Of a stretch of 47,449 bases of DNA, positions 33,403-43,047 are shown piece by piece (within the stretch, counting starts at the first letter, position 1; every line of letters begins with the position of its first letter). The notes under the pieces were generated by a model that did not search any database, was not told the origin of the DNA, and worked only from the letters and a program-made list of their open reading frames with translations. Location: positions 1 through 47,449 of IMG/VR virus record IMGVR_UViG_3300046530_000369. The stretch is one strand, 5' to 3'. The position numbers and the translations under genes are program-made. This DNA is from a virus.

Positions 33403-33807
33403 ATGGCGCGCAAAGAACTTTACTACACAGTCGAATCGAAAGGCCGCGACACTGGCAAGATGTTCTTCATCAAAGAAATGCCGGCATCACAAGCGGAATG
33501 GTGGGCTATTCGTGCAGGTATGGCGATGGCGCGCAATGGCGTTGAATTGCCGGAAAACTTCGCTGATATGGGCATGGCAGCCATGGCGGCCACTGGCTTA
33601 TCAATGGTCGCCAAAGTCCCCACGGATGAGGCTAAGCCGCTGCTTGATGAGCTGATGAAGTGCGTTCAATGCGTGCCTAACCCGGCAGACCAGAACATCA
33701 AACGAAACCTGATCGAGGATGACATAGAAGAGGTGGCAACCCGCATCAAACTGCGCGCAGAGGTGTTCAAGCTACACGTGGATTTTTTGCAGGGCGCCGC
33801 CGGATAG
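33403..33807 (+). CDS. Tail assembly chaperone, short form (gpG-like)
   Basis: A 134-residue protein between tube and tape measure, the slot of the tail chaperones. N-terminal ELYYTVESKGRDTGKMFFI and a helical remainder. Its final codons carry the slippery sequence at 33783, from which a -1 shift makes the long form. Confidence 0.8.
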   Translation: MARKELYYTVESKGRDTGKMFFIKEMPASQAEWWAIRAGMAMARNGVELPENFADMGMAAMAATGLSMVAKVPTDEAKPLLDELMKCVQCVPNPADQNIKRNLIEDDIEEVATRIKLRAEVFKLHVDFLQGAAG

Positions 33808-34019
33808 ATATTCCCCCGATGATGGGTGGCGATGTCACCGGGCTAACAGATTATGTCAACGTTCCGAAAACCATCTCTACCGTCGTTTCCTCCAGGCTGG
33901 CAACCCTTTACGAGCTGGATTCTGTCTACGGCGTAGAGGATATGTGGCGCCTGCTGGAAATCATCACGGTGGATAACTACAACCGGATGGTTGTGAACAA
34001 ATCGCAAGAGGCTAATTGA
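33403..34019 (+). CDS. Tail assembly chaperone, frameshifted long form (gpGT-like)
   Basis: If the ribosome slips back one base at T-TTT-TTG (33783-33789), translation avoids the stop at 33805 and continues without interruption to the stop at 34017-34019, giving a fusion of about 205 residues. The added part (RIDIPPMMGGDVTGLTDYVN onward) is also open as a free 66-codon frame from 33819, but that has no good ribosome site. The G/GT arrangement is nearly universal in long-tailed phages. Two partners of this sort hold the tape measure during tail assembly. Confidence 0.75.
33783..33789 (+). promoter_or_regulatory. Programmed -1 frameshift site
   Basis: Heptamer T TTT TTG in the reading frame of the chaperone, fitting X XXY YYZ. 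It is 15 bases before the short-form stop and the -1 frame is open on both sides. Short G/C-rich stems are possible downstream (GGTG/CACC near 33825-33840). Confidence 0.7.
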
Positions 34020-35866
34020 TGGCAACGGTAATTGATGCTCTGGTAGTCACGCTTGGCCTCGATTCTTCCGGTTTTAAGAAAGGCCAGCAGGATACAAAAG
34101 AAGGCCTGCAGCAGACCCGTAAAGATTCTGAGCAAACAGCAAAGGATATGGAGGCGGCAGGTAAAAGGGCCGCCTCTTTCTTTGGCTCGATCCGCACAGA
34201 ATTGCTTGCCTTGGTTGGCGTCACACTGTCGGCGCAGGGTATTAAGACGTTCGTCACAAGCATGACCAGCAACCTTCAGGAGCTGGCAGTAAACTCCAAA
34301 TCACTGGATATGTCCGCTAAGTCGCTGGATGGATGGCAGCGCGCGGCTGAGGCTGCAGGCTCCAGCGGTGAAAAGATTACCGGCGTTCTTGGCGGGCTGC
34401 AAAATGCACTTACCCAGATCCGCACCGGTGGCGGACAGGACAACCCGCTATTTGCAGCTCTCTCATCCTTCGCTGGAGCAACAGGAGCTAACTTCGATTA
34501 TCAGAATGATAATTCGGAAGAGGTTATGCGCAAGATTGCTGCCAACTGGAGCAAACTTAGTAAAGACGCTCAGCGACGCTTTGGTGGCATGTTTGGATTT
34601 GATAATGCCACACAGCAATCCCTTAGTAATGGCAACCTGGTAAACGATGCCGATCGCTTTACGAAGATATCCCGCGCCACTGAAGATGCCACCAATAAAG
34701 CCCAGGAGTTCAACCGCCGACTGGTTGAGATGAAGCAGAACTTCTCTGCAGCTGCTCAGGTGCTTTATGAAGCAATGATCCCCTACATTGAAAAACTAAT
34801 TCCCCTCATCGAAAAATTCGGAATCTGGATAACAGAGAACGGACCAGCGATAGAGAAGTTTTTCTCTGACTCAGCGAAAGAAATCAATAACGCTGTTGAC
34901 GCTGTAGGCGGCTTGCAGAACGCGCTTGAGATTCTGGCCGCTTTCGTTGCCGGTAGTTGGGCGCTTAAGATGCTTTCAGGCATATCGCGGGTCTCTAAGG
35001 GATTCGGTCCTCTATTGATAGCGATGGCTGCTGTAAGTGCGTGGGATAAAATAGGAAGCGCTCAGGAGGATGCTCAGAAGGCTGGCATGTCAACTGGCGA
35101 GTACCTCGTCAAGAAGATGAAAGACCAGCAAAAAACCAATGAAAACTCCGGAAACACTATAGGTGACCGGATACTTTCTTGGTGGGCTGGAATTGGCGGA
35201 GGTAGCGCCCCTTCAGCATTGTCACCACAGCAGCAGGCCGCACAAGACTCAATCAAAAATGCTGGATTCCCAGCCATGCTCAGCCAGCCCCGCGGTATCC
35301 GTAACAACAACCCCGGCAACCTGAATTACGCAGGTCAGGCTGGCGCCTCAAAAGAGGGTGGTGACAACGGCCGGTTTGCCGTGTTCAGCAGTATGAGTGA
35401 GGGTGTTGCTGCTCTCTATCGTCAACTTCAGCTTTACATGAAGCGTGGAGTTAACACCATTGAGTCGATCGTAAATAAGTACGCCCCTGCCAGTGACAAC
35501 AACAATGTTGCCGCCTATATCCAGCAACTGGTTGGTGCTACCGGCAAAGGAGCGGGCGATCAGCTTTCTACTGATGACCAGGGAACCATATTCAAGCTGA
35601 TGCGCGGCATCATCAACCATGAGAATGGGAAAGGCTACCTCAGTGACTCCGACATCATGGGCGGCATTCAGCTTGGCGCCGGGGCATCTGCAATGCGCAA
35701 TTCACCTGGCGGAATGGGTGGCGGCAACAACGATAAGACCAGCATTCACATTGGAGAGGTAAACATGCAGACATCAGCATCAACTGCTGGCGCGCTGGGT
35801 GATGACCTGAACCGCAATGTGCGCCGTAACAGCCTTGTTACTCCAATGATGTCCGGGCAGGGGTAA
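34019..35866 (+). CDS. Tape measure protein with hydrolase-like domain
   Basis: A 615-residue tail-length protein. N-terminal VIDALVVTLGLDSSGFKKGQ is a typical tape-measure opening, followed by helical segments and two hydrophobic stretches. Residues from about 420 (RGIRNNNPGNLNYAGQ, FSSMSEGVAALYRQL, TIESIVNKYAPASDNNNVAA) form a lysozyme-like domain that probably opens peptidoglycan during DNA entry. Starts at ATG 34019, overlapping the chaperone stop. Confidence 0.9.
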   Translation: MATVIDALVVTLGLDSSGFKKGQQDTKEGLQQTRKDSEQTAKDMEAAGKRAASFFGSIRTELLALVGVTLSAQGIKTFVTSMTSNLQELAVNSKSLDMSAKSLDGWQRAAEAAGSSGEKITGVLGGLQNALTQIRTGGGQDNPLFAALSSFAGATGANFDYQNDNSEEVMRKIAANWSKLSKDAQRRFGGMFGFDNATQQSLSNGNLVNDADRFTKISRATEDATNKAQEFNRRLVEMKQNFSAAAQVLYEAMIPYIEKLIPLIEKFGIWITENGPAIEKFFSDSAKEINNAVDAVGGLQNALEILAAFVAGSWALKMLSGISRVSKGFGPLLIAMAAVSAWDKIGSAQEDAQKAGMSTGEYLVKKMKDQQKTNENSGNTIGDRILSWWAGIGGGSAPSALSPQQQAAQDSIKNAGFPAMLSQPRGIRNNNPGNLNYAGQAGASKEGGDNGRFAVFSSMSEGVAALYRQLQLYMKRGVNTIESIVNKYAPASDNNNVAAYIQQLVGATGKGAGDQLSTDDQGTIFKLMRGIINHENGKGYLSDSDIMGGIQLGAGASAMRNSPGGMGGGNNDKTSIHIGEVNMQTSASTAGALGDDLNRNVRRNSLVTPMMSGQG

Positions 35867-35868
35867 TC

Positions 35869-36675
35869 ATGGCCTTTAATCTCAACGAAACAACGATACT
35901 CAGCGCCATCAAGAGTGGTAGCTTGCTTTCGGTGGTGAATAGCGTCCTGGTACCCGGATACGGCGTCTACTTTAATGACGGCACGGGAAAAGCACTAAGC
36001 CCAACGTCATTCCTTGGGATTGAATATGGCGCTGATGCCTCAGTGGTTTCCGCGCCCATTCAGGCTGGATCATACAGCTCTTATAACAAGGTTAAGCGTC
36101 CGCCAGTTATTCGCGTGCTTTTCACCCTGGAGGGTTGGTCAGGATTCAGTGGCTCACTGCCAAACCTAACCAATTTATCCCTGGTTAGCAGGGCGGATAT
36201 GCTGGCGGCGCTGGACACGATGGTGGCAAGTGCGGTGGTCTACGACATCGAAACCCCTGACACCACCTATGAGAGTTACGACCTGATCCGTTATAACTAC
36301 CGGACATCAGATCGCGATGTAACTCTTCTTACCGTGGAAGCAATATTCCAGGCGGTTCTGCAGGAGGCTGAAGTAACGCTGACCAGCACTACCGCCAACA
36401 GCAAAACTACCACCAATGATACCAGCAAGGCCGCCAGCGTAATCACAGAGAAGACTAACTCATCATCCAGTGGCGCAACTCTCGATAACGTTAAGGGCGC
36501 TTTGACGGGGCTGAAAAACTCAGTTTCCAGCGCGGCCACCACTGTGGCTAATTCAGTTTCTACTACTGTCAGCGGTGCTACTGCAGGGGCAACCAGTGCG
36601 ATTAATGGCGCAGCAACATCAGCTATTAACAAGCTCTCTGATGGCGTGACTCAACTCGTTTCGGGGCTTTCATAA
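35869..36675 (+). CDS. Baseplate-proximal tail protein
   Basis: A 268-residue protein with a beta-rich N-terminus ([36 protein letters not shown]) and a Ser/Thr/Ala-rich C-terminal third. It directly follows the tape measure, where Dit-like or hub-initiating proteins are found. Exact class not certain. Confidence 0.7.
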   Translation: MAFNLNETTILSAIKSGSLLSVVNSVLVPGYGVYFNDGTGKALSPTSFLGIEYGADASVVSAPIQAGSYSSYNKVKRPPVIRVLFTLEGWSGFSGSLPNLTNLSLVSRADMLAALDTMVASAVVYDIETPDTTYESYDLIRYNYRTSDRDVTLLTVEAIFQAVLQEAEVTLTSTTANSKTTTNDTSKAASVITEKTNSSSSGATLDNVKGALTGLKNSVSSAATTVANSVSTTVSGATAGATSAINGAATSAINKLSDGVTQLVSGLS

Positions 36676-36986
36676 TGCAGATAGTATCGTTGCAGCCTAA
36701 GAAGGCCCAGGAGACGACCGTTGATCTTGGCGACCAAAGCGTAACCCTGAGGATAGTGCAGCGAACCACGGGCCTGTACATCGACATTGGCATTGATAAT
36801 AAGTGGATTGCGCAAGGGGTGTTATGCCTGAACTGCAATAAGCTCGTTCGTTATCCTTACCTTGGATTTGCAGGTGAGTTGTTCTTCGCTGACACGACCG
36901 GCAGTGATGACCCATCCTATGAAGGGCTTGGTAGCCGGTTCATTCTCTGTTACGCCTCAGCTGAAGAAATGGAAACCGCAGCATGA
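36675..36986 (+). CDS. Baseplate plug-like protein
   Basis: A 103-residue protein ([40 protein letters not shown]) resembling the small plug proteins that close the baseplate hub of DUF3383-type myoviruses. Coupled to both neighbours by one- and four-base overlaps. Confidence 0.7.
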   Translation: MQIVSLQPKKAQETTVDLGDQSVTLRIVQRTTGLYIDIGIDNKWIAQGVLCLNCNKLVRYPYLGFAGELFFADTTGSDDPSYEGLGSRFILCYASAEEMETAA

Positions 36987-37840
36987 CCTACAAAAAGCGC
37001 AGCCTAAAATTTCAGTTCACGCTGAAGGAAGGGAAGTTTGATGACAAGGGTAATGACATCCTTACGATCGACAACATCAAGGCTGAGGTCGAGATGGGTG
37101 CTTATGGCGGGGTTTCCGGGACAACAATGGAAGCAAGGGTGTATGGATTAAGCCTGGAACAAATGGCATTCCTCAGCTACAAGGGGATTCAGCTTAATGG
37201 CGCAAAGCAGAATATGATGAAGGTCTGGGCTGATGGAGTGCCGATATTTTACGGCGCTATCATGAATTGCTTTTCTGACCTGAACCAAATGCCAGAAGCC
37301 CCTTTGATAATCTCAGCTTTTGCGACTGGCTTCGATCAATCCATACCAGCAGCCCCATTTAGCCAAGTTGGTTCAGTTAATGTTGCAGACATAATCACTT
37401 CCATTGCCAAAAGCATTGATTACACTGTTGTTAACAATGGCGTTAAAAGTCAACTATCCAATCCATACTTCGACGGCAATCCGATTTCACAAATAAATAA
37501 ATGCGCCCATGCAGCAGGGATTGAAATAGATTTCAGGCTGAATGTCGTTTACATCTGGCCCCAAGGTGGTTCTGTGGATGAGAAAATACCATTCATTTCC
37601 GCCGCGACGGGCTTGGTCGGTTATCCAACTTTCAGCAATTACGGCGTTACTTTTCAATGCCAATATAGCGACCTGATCCTCAGGGGCAGAAAAGTCCAGA
37701 TTGAGACTGATATGCCTAATGCTAGCGGCATCTATACGATCCAGCAGGCATCCCATTATTTGTCTTCGTGGACTGAGGGCGGGCCATGGGTAACTCAGGC
37801 TTGGGCTTCTTTAGGTGAGCTAACGCCAGTGAGGCAGTAA
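36983..37840 (+). CDS. Baseplate hub protein
   Basis: A 285-residue hub (gp27/gpD-like). Typical pattern: [58 protein letters not shown] and a late [17 protein letters not shown]. It carries the central spike encoded next. Confidence 0.8.
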   Translation: MTYKKRSLKFQFTLKEGKFDDKGNDILTIDNIKAEVEMGAYGGVSGTTMEARVYGLSLEQMAFLSYKGIQLNGAKQNMMKVWADGVPIFYGAIMNCFSDLNQMPEAPLIISAFATGFDQSIPAAPFSQVGSVNVADIITSIAKSIDYTVVNNGVKSQLSNPYFDGNPISQINKCAHAAGIEIDFRLNVVYIWPQGGSVDEKIPFISAATGLVGYPTFSNYGVTFQCQYSDLILRGRKVQIETDMPNASGIYTIQQASHYLSSWTEGGPWVTQAWASLGELTPVRQ

Positions 37841-38541
37841 TGAATTTATTAACAAGCAGGCCGCAAGACACCTCAACAGATGCGAATGCCCAGGCGTTTA
37901 TGATGCAGCAGATGCTTATGAGTAATGCATTCATAACACTGGCTGTGGTTTCAGACGTGAGTGAAGACGGTGAAATAGTTTCTGTAAAGCCTATGGTTGA
38001 TGGATTTACCGGGGCGGGCGATAGAATTCCAAAGACAATAATTTACGGAGTTCCGGTTTGGAGGCTGCAGCGAGGGGCCAGCGCAGTGATTATGCCTCCT
38101 ATCATTGGAGATATCGGCTTAATTGCTATCTGTGATCGAGATATCAGCGGAGTGAAGGCAACCAAAGAAAATTCCCTGCCTGGCTCAAACCGAACTCATA
38201 ACTATGCGGATGCTATTTATCTCGGTGGGGTGCTGAATGCCGAGCCCAGCCAGTATGTGAAGTTCTCCAGTGATGGCATAGACATAGTATCCCCACTGCT
38301 TGTTAACGTTACTGCTCCCATGATTGAAGTAAACGCCGAGTCTTCATTCACAGTCAACGCATCCAATATTGTCCTTAATGGCCCGGTAAGTCAGGGCGCT
38401 GGAAGCTATTCTGGAGACTTTGAGTTTGCTGGGAATATCACTGCGGCTGGCGAAGTCACTGGTAATGGCGTCAAGCTATCAACTCATACACATGGCGGTG
38501 TTGAAAGTGGCTCATCGCAAACTCAGAAGCCTACTTCATAG
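37840..38541 (+). CDS. Baseplate spike (Gp138/gpV-like)
   Basis: A 233-residue spike: an N-terminal OB-fold-like Gp138 domain (about 30-115), a repetitive beta-helical part, and a C-terminal tip LSTHTHGGVESGS with the His-x-His motif that holds iron at the tip of P2-type spikes. It pierces the outer membrane on sheath contraction. Confidence 0.85.
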   Translation: MNLLTSRPQDTSTDANAQAFMMQQMLMSNAFITLAVVSDVSEDGEIVSVKPMVDGFTGAGDRIPKTIIYGVPVWRLQRGASAVIMPPIIGDIGLIAICDRDISGVKATKENSLPGSNRTHNYADAIYLGGVLNAEPSQYVKFSSDGIDIVSPLLVNVTAPMIEVNAESSFTVNASNIVLNGPVSQGAGSYSGDFEFAGNITAAGEVTGNGVKLSTHTHGGVESGSSQTQKPTS

Positions 38542-39013
38542 CCTTTCCATATCCCCAGTACATAGCCCCGGATACCGCCCTAAACTGGAATGGGTCGGTC
38601 ATGGTGTTGGAAATGCTATAGAGGTAGCTATCTAACGTTGCTTGCGGTTGCGTACTTTCACCGGCGCTGTATCCAGATACACAAGCTCTTTGAGCTATCA
38701 ATGCCCATCCCTCTGGGGTGTCTGATACGCTACTGGATGACGTTCCATAGTATTTCATTGCCATGCTGAACATCTGCTTGGATATTTTCAGGGAATACGC
38801 GTCGCAACCAGTACTCCTTAATTTATTGGCGTAATCCTTTTGATTCGCATCTTCTTGCGCCTTCATTTTGGCTTCTATGGCCAAGGTTTTACTGCGATCT
38901 GATTCTGGTTCAGCTCTACCTGTGCCTTTTAATGGCCGGGTAGCTTCACTTGAACAGCCAGTGATTGAGATGATGAGTAGGGATAAAAATATTATTCGCA
39001 GCATATCTGTCAT
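38531..39013 (-). CDS. Reverse-strand lipoprotein (moron)
   Basis: A 160-residue predicted lipoprotein: hydrophobic signal and lipobox ITGC with Cys20, a charged stretch (DRSKTLAIEAKMKAQEDANQ) and a C-terminal domain with Cys pairs. It is the only minus-strand gene in the head/tail operon and ends 11 bp inside the spike gene, so it must use its own promoter; TTGACA occurs on the minus strand near 39031. The ATG at 39013 is very close to AAGGAG; an ATG three codons later has an 11-base spacer. Expression from the prophage, perhaps for superinfection exclusion, is a reasonable guess. Confidence 0.8.
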   Translation of the reverse strand: MTDMLRIIFLSLLIISITGCSSEATRPLKGTGRAEPESDRSKTLAIEAKMKAQEDANQKDYANKLRSTGCDAYSLKISKQMFSMAMKYYGTSSSSVSDTPEGWALIAQRACVSGYSAGESTQPQATLDSYLYSISNTMTDPFQFRAVSGAMYWGYGKAMK

Positions 39014-39081
39014 TTCTCCTTAATTTAATATGTCAATTTTAAGGTTTGACTGTCGCAATTGCATGCAAAATATCAAAGAAA

Positions 39082-39103
39082 CACCCGCTCCGGCGGGTTT
39101 TTT
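39082..39103 (+). terminator. Terminator inside the tail operon
   Basis: ACCCGC and GCGGGT pair across TCCG, followed by six T on the plus strand. It sits between the lipoprotein gene and the gp25 gene, so it faces the late operon. Q-modified polymerase would pass it. Confidence 0.8.
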
Positions 39104-39118
39104 ATGCCCGGAGAAAAC

Positions 39119-39478
39119 ATGATCACCAAATCATTAGAGCTTGAAACTGACTCCTGGGACTTGTCTCTCGATGACTCTGGAAGCCTTGCTATCACAGCCA
39201 ATCCCTATGCGGTTGCTCAGGACGTGGCGTGCGCATGCTCAACATTTCTTGGCGAAGCCTGGTATGACACGTCGTTGGGCATTCCGTATTACCAGAGAAT
39301 TTTAGGTCACTGGCCCGGAACTCAGTTGATTAACACCAAGTACGCAGCTGAAGCCAAAAAGCTTCCATACGTCCAGTCAGCATTTTGCACAACGGTTGTG
39401 GGTAATAACGATCGCATTGCTACCGGCGTTATGACCATTACCGATACCAACAACACATCCAGCACCATTCAATTCTGA
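39119..39478 (+). CDS. Baseplate wedge protein, gp25/gpW-like
   Basis: A 119-residue gp25-like protein (ITANPYAVAQDVACACSTFL, EAWYDTSLGIPYYQRILG) forming the sheath-initiating part of the baseplate. Start at 39119 with GGAG five bases upstream. Confidence 0.85.
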   Translation: MITKSLELETDSWDLSLDDSGSLAITANPYAVAQDVACACSTFLGEAWYDTSLGIPYYQRILGHWPGTQLINTKYAAEAKKLPYVQSAFCTTVVGNNDRIATGVMTITDTNNTSSTIQF

Positions 39479-39491
39479 TACTGAGGCTTAC

Positions 39492-40727
39492 ATGGCTGAT
39501 TCTGTAACCGTCACGACTGCTGTGCCGGCAGTGACCATTTCTGAAACTGGCCTGGCCGTTCCGGACGAGATTGATATTTTAAATGGGCGACTAACCGACC
39601 TCGATACTGCGATGGGCGGGGGCATGAGCAAGAGCCTCACCACACCGCAAGGTCAGATCGCCATGAGCGACACCGCCATCATTGCCGATAAGAATGATCA
39701 GTTGCTGTATGTGGTTAACAGCGTCAATCCGGACAATGCATCAGGTCGGTTTCAGGATGCCATCGGTAGGATCTATTTCCTCGACCGCATATCAGCATTA
39801 GGGACTACGGTCACCGCCACATGCACTGGCCTGGTGGGAACCGTGATACCTGAGGGGAGCGTGGCGCAGGATGATAGTGGCTATCTGTATAGCTCTCTGG
39901 CGGCAGCCACTATTGATACCACTGGCTCAGTAGATGTCGTATTTCAGAACCAAACCACGGGCGCCATCGCCTGTCCGATCGGCGCACTAAACACGATTTA
40001 CAAGGCTGTAACCGGATGGTCCGGGATAACCAACGTAACCGCTGGCGTGGTGGGGAATGCGGTAGAGACTAGGGCTAATTTCGAATACCGGCGTAAGCAG
40101 TCGGTAGCGCTCAACGCCAAAGGAACCCCTGGCTCAATATACGCCGCTGTTCTGGCGGTCGATGGCGTAAGTGATGCCTACGTCTACTCAAACCACAAAG
40201 GCATACCGGTCACAATCGGGGCCACAAATTACAGCGTGCCAGCGCATTGCGTTTACATCGCCGTATATGGCGGAGAGGCTCAGGACATTGCGCAAGCCAT
40301 CTTCATAAAGAATCAGGCTGGCTGCGATATGGTTGGTAACACTGACTATGAGATAACTGACACGGAGAGTGACAGCCAAAATCCGCCGAAATACACAATG
40401 ACATGGAATACTCCCACTTCCACAAGAACTTATTTCAAAGTGCAGGTAGCGAATAACTCACTTGTTCCATCGGATGTTGTTAGCCTGGTGCAGTCGGCGA
40501 TCGTATCCGCGTTCAATGGAAATGGTGATTTGGCGAAAGCCAGGATTGGCGCGAAAGTCTATGCAGGAAGTTATTATTCGGTCGTCAATGGCGTGGCATC
40601 CAATGCAATAAATGCACTCGACATCAGCATAAGCCTGGACGGAGCAACATTCACATCATCGGTTGAATATGGCGTCGATCAGATACCTTCTCTTGATGCC
40701 AGTGACATCTCAGTGGTGCTGGTATGA
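39492..40727 (+). CDS. Baseplate wedge protein, gpJ-like
   Basis: A 411-residue baseplate J-family protein. Visible family segments: ETRANFEYRRKQSVALNAKG, GSIYAAVLAVDGVSDAYVYS and HCVYIAVYGGEAQDIAQAIF. Wedge component between gp25 and fibre-attachment proteins. Confidence 0.9.
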   Translation: MADSVTVTTAVPAVTISETGLAVPDEIDILNGRLTDLDTAMGGGMSKSLTTPQGQIAMSDTAIIADKNDQLLYVVNSVNPDNASGRFQDAIGRIYFLDRISALGTTVTATCTGLVGTVIPEGSVAQDDSGYLYSSLAAATIDTTGSVDVVFQNQTTGAIACPIGALNTIYKAVTGWSGITNVTAGVVGNAVETRANFEYRRKQSVALNAKGTPGSIYAAVLAVDGVSDAYVYSNHKGIPVTIGATNYSVPAHCVYIAVYGGEAQDIAQAIFIKNQAGCDMVGNTDYEITDTESDSQNPPKYTMTWNTPTSTRTYFKVQVANNSLVPSDVVSLVQSAIVSAFNGNGDLAKARIGAKVYAGSYYSVVNGVASNAINALDISISLDGATFTSSVEYGVDQIPSLDASDISVVLV

Positions 40728-41398
40728 ATAATGTGACAGACACCATTCTCTCGCAATATGCCAGCAGCACAAAGCTGAGGGGTATTATTGGAAGCCTAAA
40801 CGCTGGGCTGGATATAAGCGATTTTACGGACGACTTCCTTACCACTATCTGGGACGTATCAACCGCTGATGATTATGGCCTCGATGTATGGGGAAAGATT
40901 GTCGGCGTATCCCGCTACCTGAACGTCAATGAAACCACCCCAACATTTGGTTTCGATGAAGCCCTTATATCTTCGTCGGACTCTGGCCCAAAGCCATTCG
41001 ATGAAGCACCTATGTACGATGGGGTACAGCTCACATCAACATTCAGGTTAAGCACCGAAGCGTATCGGGTTTTGATAATGGCTAAGGCCATGTCAAATAT
41101 CACTGATTGCACAATCCCCAATATCAACAAGCTTCTCCGGTATCTCTTTCAGGGAAGGGGGGATGTTTTTGTGGCGATCACCGGAACAATGTCTATCAGG
41201 TATGTTTTCGGCTTCCAGTTAACAGACGTAGAAATGGCGATCATGCTCAGCTCTGATGCGGTCACCAAACCAGCCGGGGTGTCAGTAGACCTTATGTCTG
41301 TCGACTTCAATAACACCTTCGGATTTAACGAATCAAACCTTTCCCCATTTGACAGCGGAACATTCTTCCCTGATTCAGGAATACAAAATGCAAACTAG
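40724..41398 (+). CDS. DUF2612 baseplate protein
   Basis: A 224-residue DUF2612 protein (functional analogue of gpI): ILSQYASSTKLRGIIGSLNA, YGLDVWGKIVGVSRYL, LSTEAYRVLIMAKAMSNITD. Connects the wedge to the tail fibre. It overlaps both neighbours. Confidence 0.88.
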   Translation: MNNVTDTILSQYASSTKLRGIIGSLNAGLDISDFTDDFLTTIWDVSTADDYGLDVWGKIVGVSRYLNVNETTPTFGFDEALISSSDSGPKPFDEAPMYDGVQLTSTFRLSTEAYRVLIMAKAMSNITDCTIPNINKLLRYLFQGRGDVFVAITGTMSIRYVFGFQLTDVEMAIMLSSDAVTKPAGVSVDLMSVDFNNTFGFNESNLSPFDSGTFFPDSGIQNAN

Positions 41399-42734
41399 TT
41401 CATCTCCGAAAAAACTACCCGTTCCGTTTGCCGATGCCGGGTCAAAACAAGATATTCCCTTAGATTCACAGATTGGTATCACTGGTGGCCGTGCCTCATA
41501 TACGGATGGATTTCCACCACTTACAAGAACACCACTGAGTGCCGGCGGTATTCCTCCATTCGGTACTGATTTCAACGGTGTGCTGAACGACATCACTGCC
41601 TCTATTCGCTGGCAGAATGCCGGATCTAATTACCCGTTCGATGGCGCATTCGCCGCCTCAGTTGCCGGATATCCAAAAGGGGCTGTAATCCCTTCGTCGC
41701 TGTATGACGGTTATTGGCTAAACACAACGGAAGCAAACTCCGCAAATCCAGAGGTAACTAATGGATCGCTTACTGGCTGGGTGCCGGTAGAAACCTATGG
41801 TGTAACTACAGTTGCCGGGCTTGCTGCATCAAGCGTCACCCTAACCAGCCTGCAGGCAGCCAAAGAAAGAATCAGGCTCACCGGCACACTGACATCAAAC
41901 ATCAATATAGTGGTTCCGGCTTGGGCAAAAAAATGGACTGTAGTAAACAATTGCGCAGGTAGCTTTAGTGTCACAATTAAAACCCCTGCTGGAACAGGTG
42001 TTTTAATACCCACCGGAATGACGGCGCAAATTGTTGGTGATGGAACCAATATTACCCAAGATACAAATATCATTGGTTTCAGCGGTAGGTTGTTAAACAT
42101 CCAAACCTTCACGACAAGCGGGACTTACACCCCAACACCAGGAACATCAAAAGTTAGAGTAAAACAAGTTGGCGGCGGTGGTGCTGGAGGCGGGACATTA
42201 ACAACCACTTCTGCTCAAGTTGCGTCTGGTAACGGGGGCAATGGTGGAACTTTCGGCGATACAGGATTGATGGTAGTACCGACCTCATCTGTTGCTGTAA
42301 CTATCGGCACTGCTGGGGTAGGCTCTGCCGGAGGAAATGGTGGTAGTGGTGGAAACACATCGTTTGGCGCTTATCTTATTTCGCCAGGCGGTGCTGGCGG
42401 CGGTGCGGGTGCTGCTGGGGGGGCGGGGTCACTTGCATCTGACAATGTATCAAATCTGGCATCTACCGGAACGAACGTATCAACGACAATTCCGGGCGAC
42501 AAAGGTACGGGCGCATTTAACATATCTGTCCAGAGTAACGGCATTAAATCAGGCGGCGGTGGCGACAGTCAGCTTGGTATCGGTGGTGGGGGGATAAATG
42601 GCACCACATCCCCGCGAGTCGGTGTTGGTTACGGGGCAGGCGGCAGTGGCAACGCAGCTGGACCCGGCGCCTCATTAAACATTGCCGGTGCAAATGGCAC
42701 TGCGGGGATTTGTATCATTGAGGAGTATGCATAA
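41388..42734 (+). CDS. Tail fibre with glycine-rich C-terminal domain
   Basis: A 448-residue fibre. The N-terminal attachment region (LPVPFADAGSKQDIPLDS, GGIPPFGTDFNGVLNDIT, YPKGAVIPSSLYDGYWLN) is the common phage form. From about residue 255 onward comes a domain packed with Gly runs (GGGGAGGGTL, GGNGGSGGN, SPGGAGGGAGAAGG), the polyglycine-sandwich type known from receptor-binding tips. Likely determines host range. Start at 41388, overlapping the previous gene. Confidence 0.85.
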   Translation: MQTSSSPKKLPVPFADAGSKQDIPLDSQIGITGGRASYTDGFPPLTRTPLSAGGIPPFGTDFNGVLNDITASIRWQNAGSNYPFDGAFAASVAGYPKGAVIPSSLYDGYWLNTTEANSANPEVTNGSLTGWVPVETYGVTTVAGLAASSVTLTSLQAAKERIRLTGTLTSNINIVVPAWAKKWTVVNNCAGSFSVTIKTPAGTGVLIPTGMTAQIVGDGTNITQDTNIIGFSGRLLNIQTFTTSGTYTPTPGTSKVRVKQVGGGGAGGGTLTTTSAQVASGNGGNGGTFGDTGLMVVPTSSVAVTIGTAGVGSAGGNGGSGGNTSFGAYLISPGGAGGGAGAAGGAGSLASDNVSNLASTGTNVSTTIPGDKGTGAFNISVQSNGIKSGGGGDSQLGIGGGGINGTTSPRVGVGYGAGGSGNAAGPGASLNIAGANGTAGICIIEEYA

Positions 42735-42949
42735 TGGCCGTATCTCTTGCCATGATTAAAAATGGTGATAATCAGGTAGAAAATACAATTGTTGCAGACG
42801 ATAATTCTTTCAACGTTGATGGTTATTACTTCATTGACATTGATGGAAAGTTTTGCCAGACAGGGATGTATTACAACAAAAAGGATGGTTTATTTTATTA
42901 TGATGAAGAGTTTACTAAGTTAGTTGAAGTGACCACAGAGAACATATGA
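42734..42949 (+). CDS. Small protein following the tail fibre
   Basis: A 71-residue protein rich in Asp, Tyr and Asn (VDGYYFIDIDGKFCQTGMYY), A+T-richer than the fibre gene. It overlaps the fibre stop by one base. Position suggests a fibre assembly partner; no similarity seen. Confidence 0.65.
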   Translation: MAVSLAMIKNGDNQVENTIVADDNSFNVDGYYFIDIDGKFCQTGMYYNKKDGLFYYDEEFTKLVEVTTENI

Positions 42950-43000
42950 TTCGCCAGTAGCAAACTATACTGAATACCATATCTTCATCCAGTAAACGAC

Positions 43001-43022
43001 AAAAAGCCCGCAAGTGCGGGCT
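43001..43022 (-). terminator. Terminator between late operon and morons
   Basis: AGCCCGC and GCGGGCT pair across a four-base loop, with five T on the minus strand. It ends the acyltransferase message; from the plus side the T tract is poor, so it may only partly stop the late transcript. Confidence 0.8.
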
Positions 43023-43047
43023 TAAAGTATATTGTTATGGATTGTTT

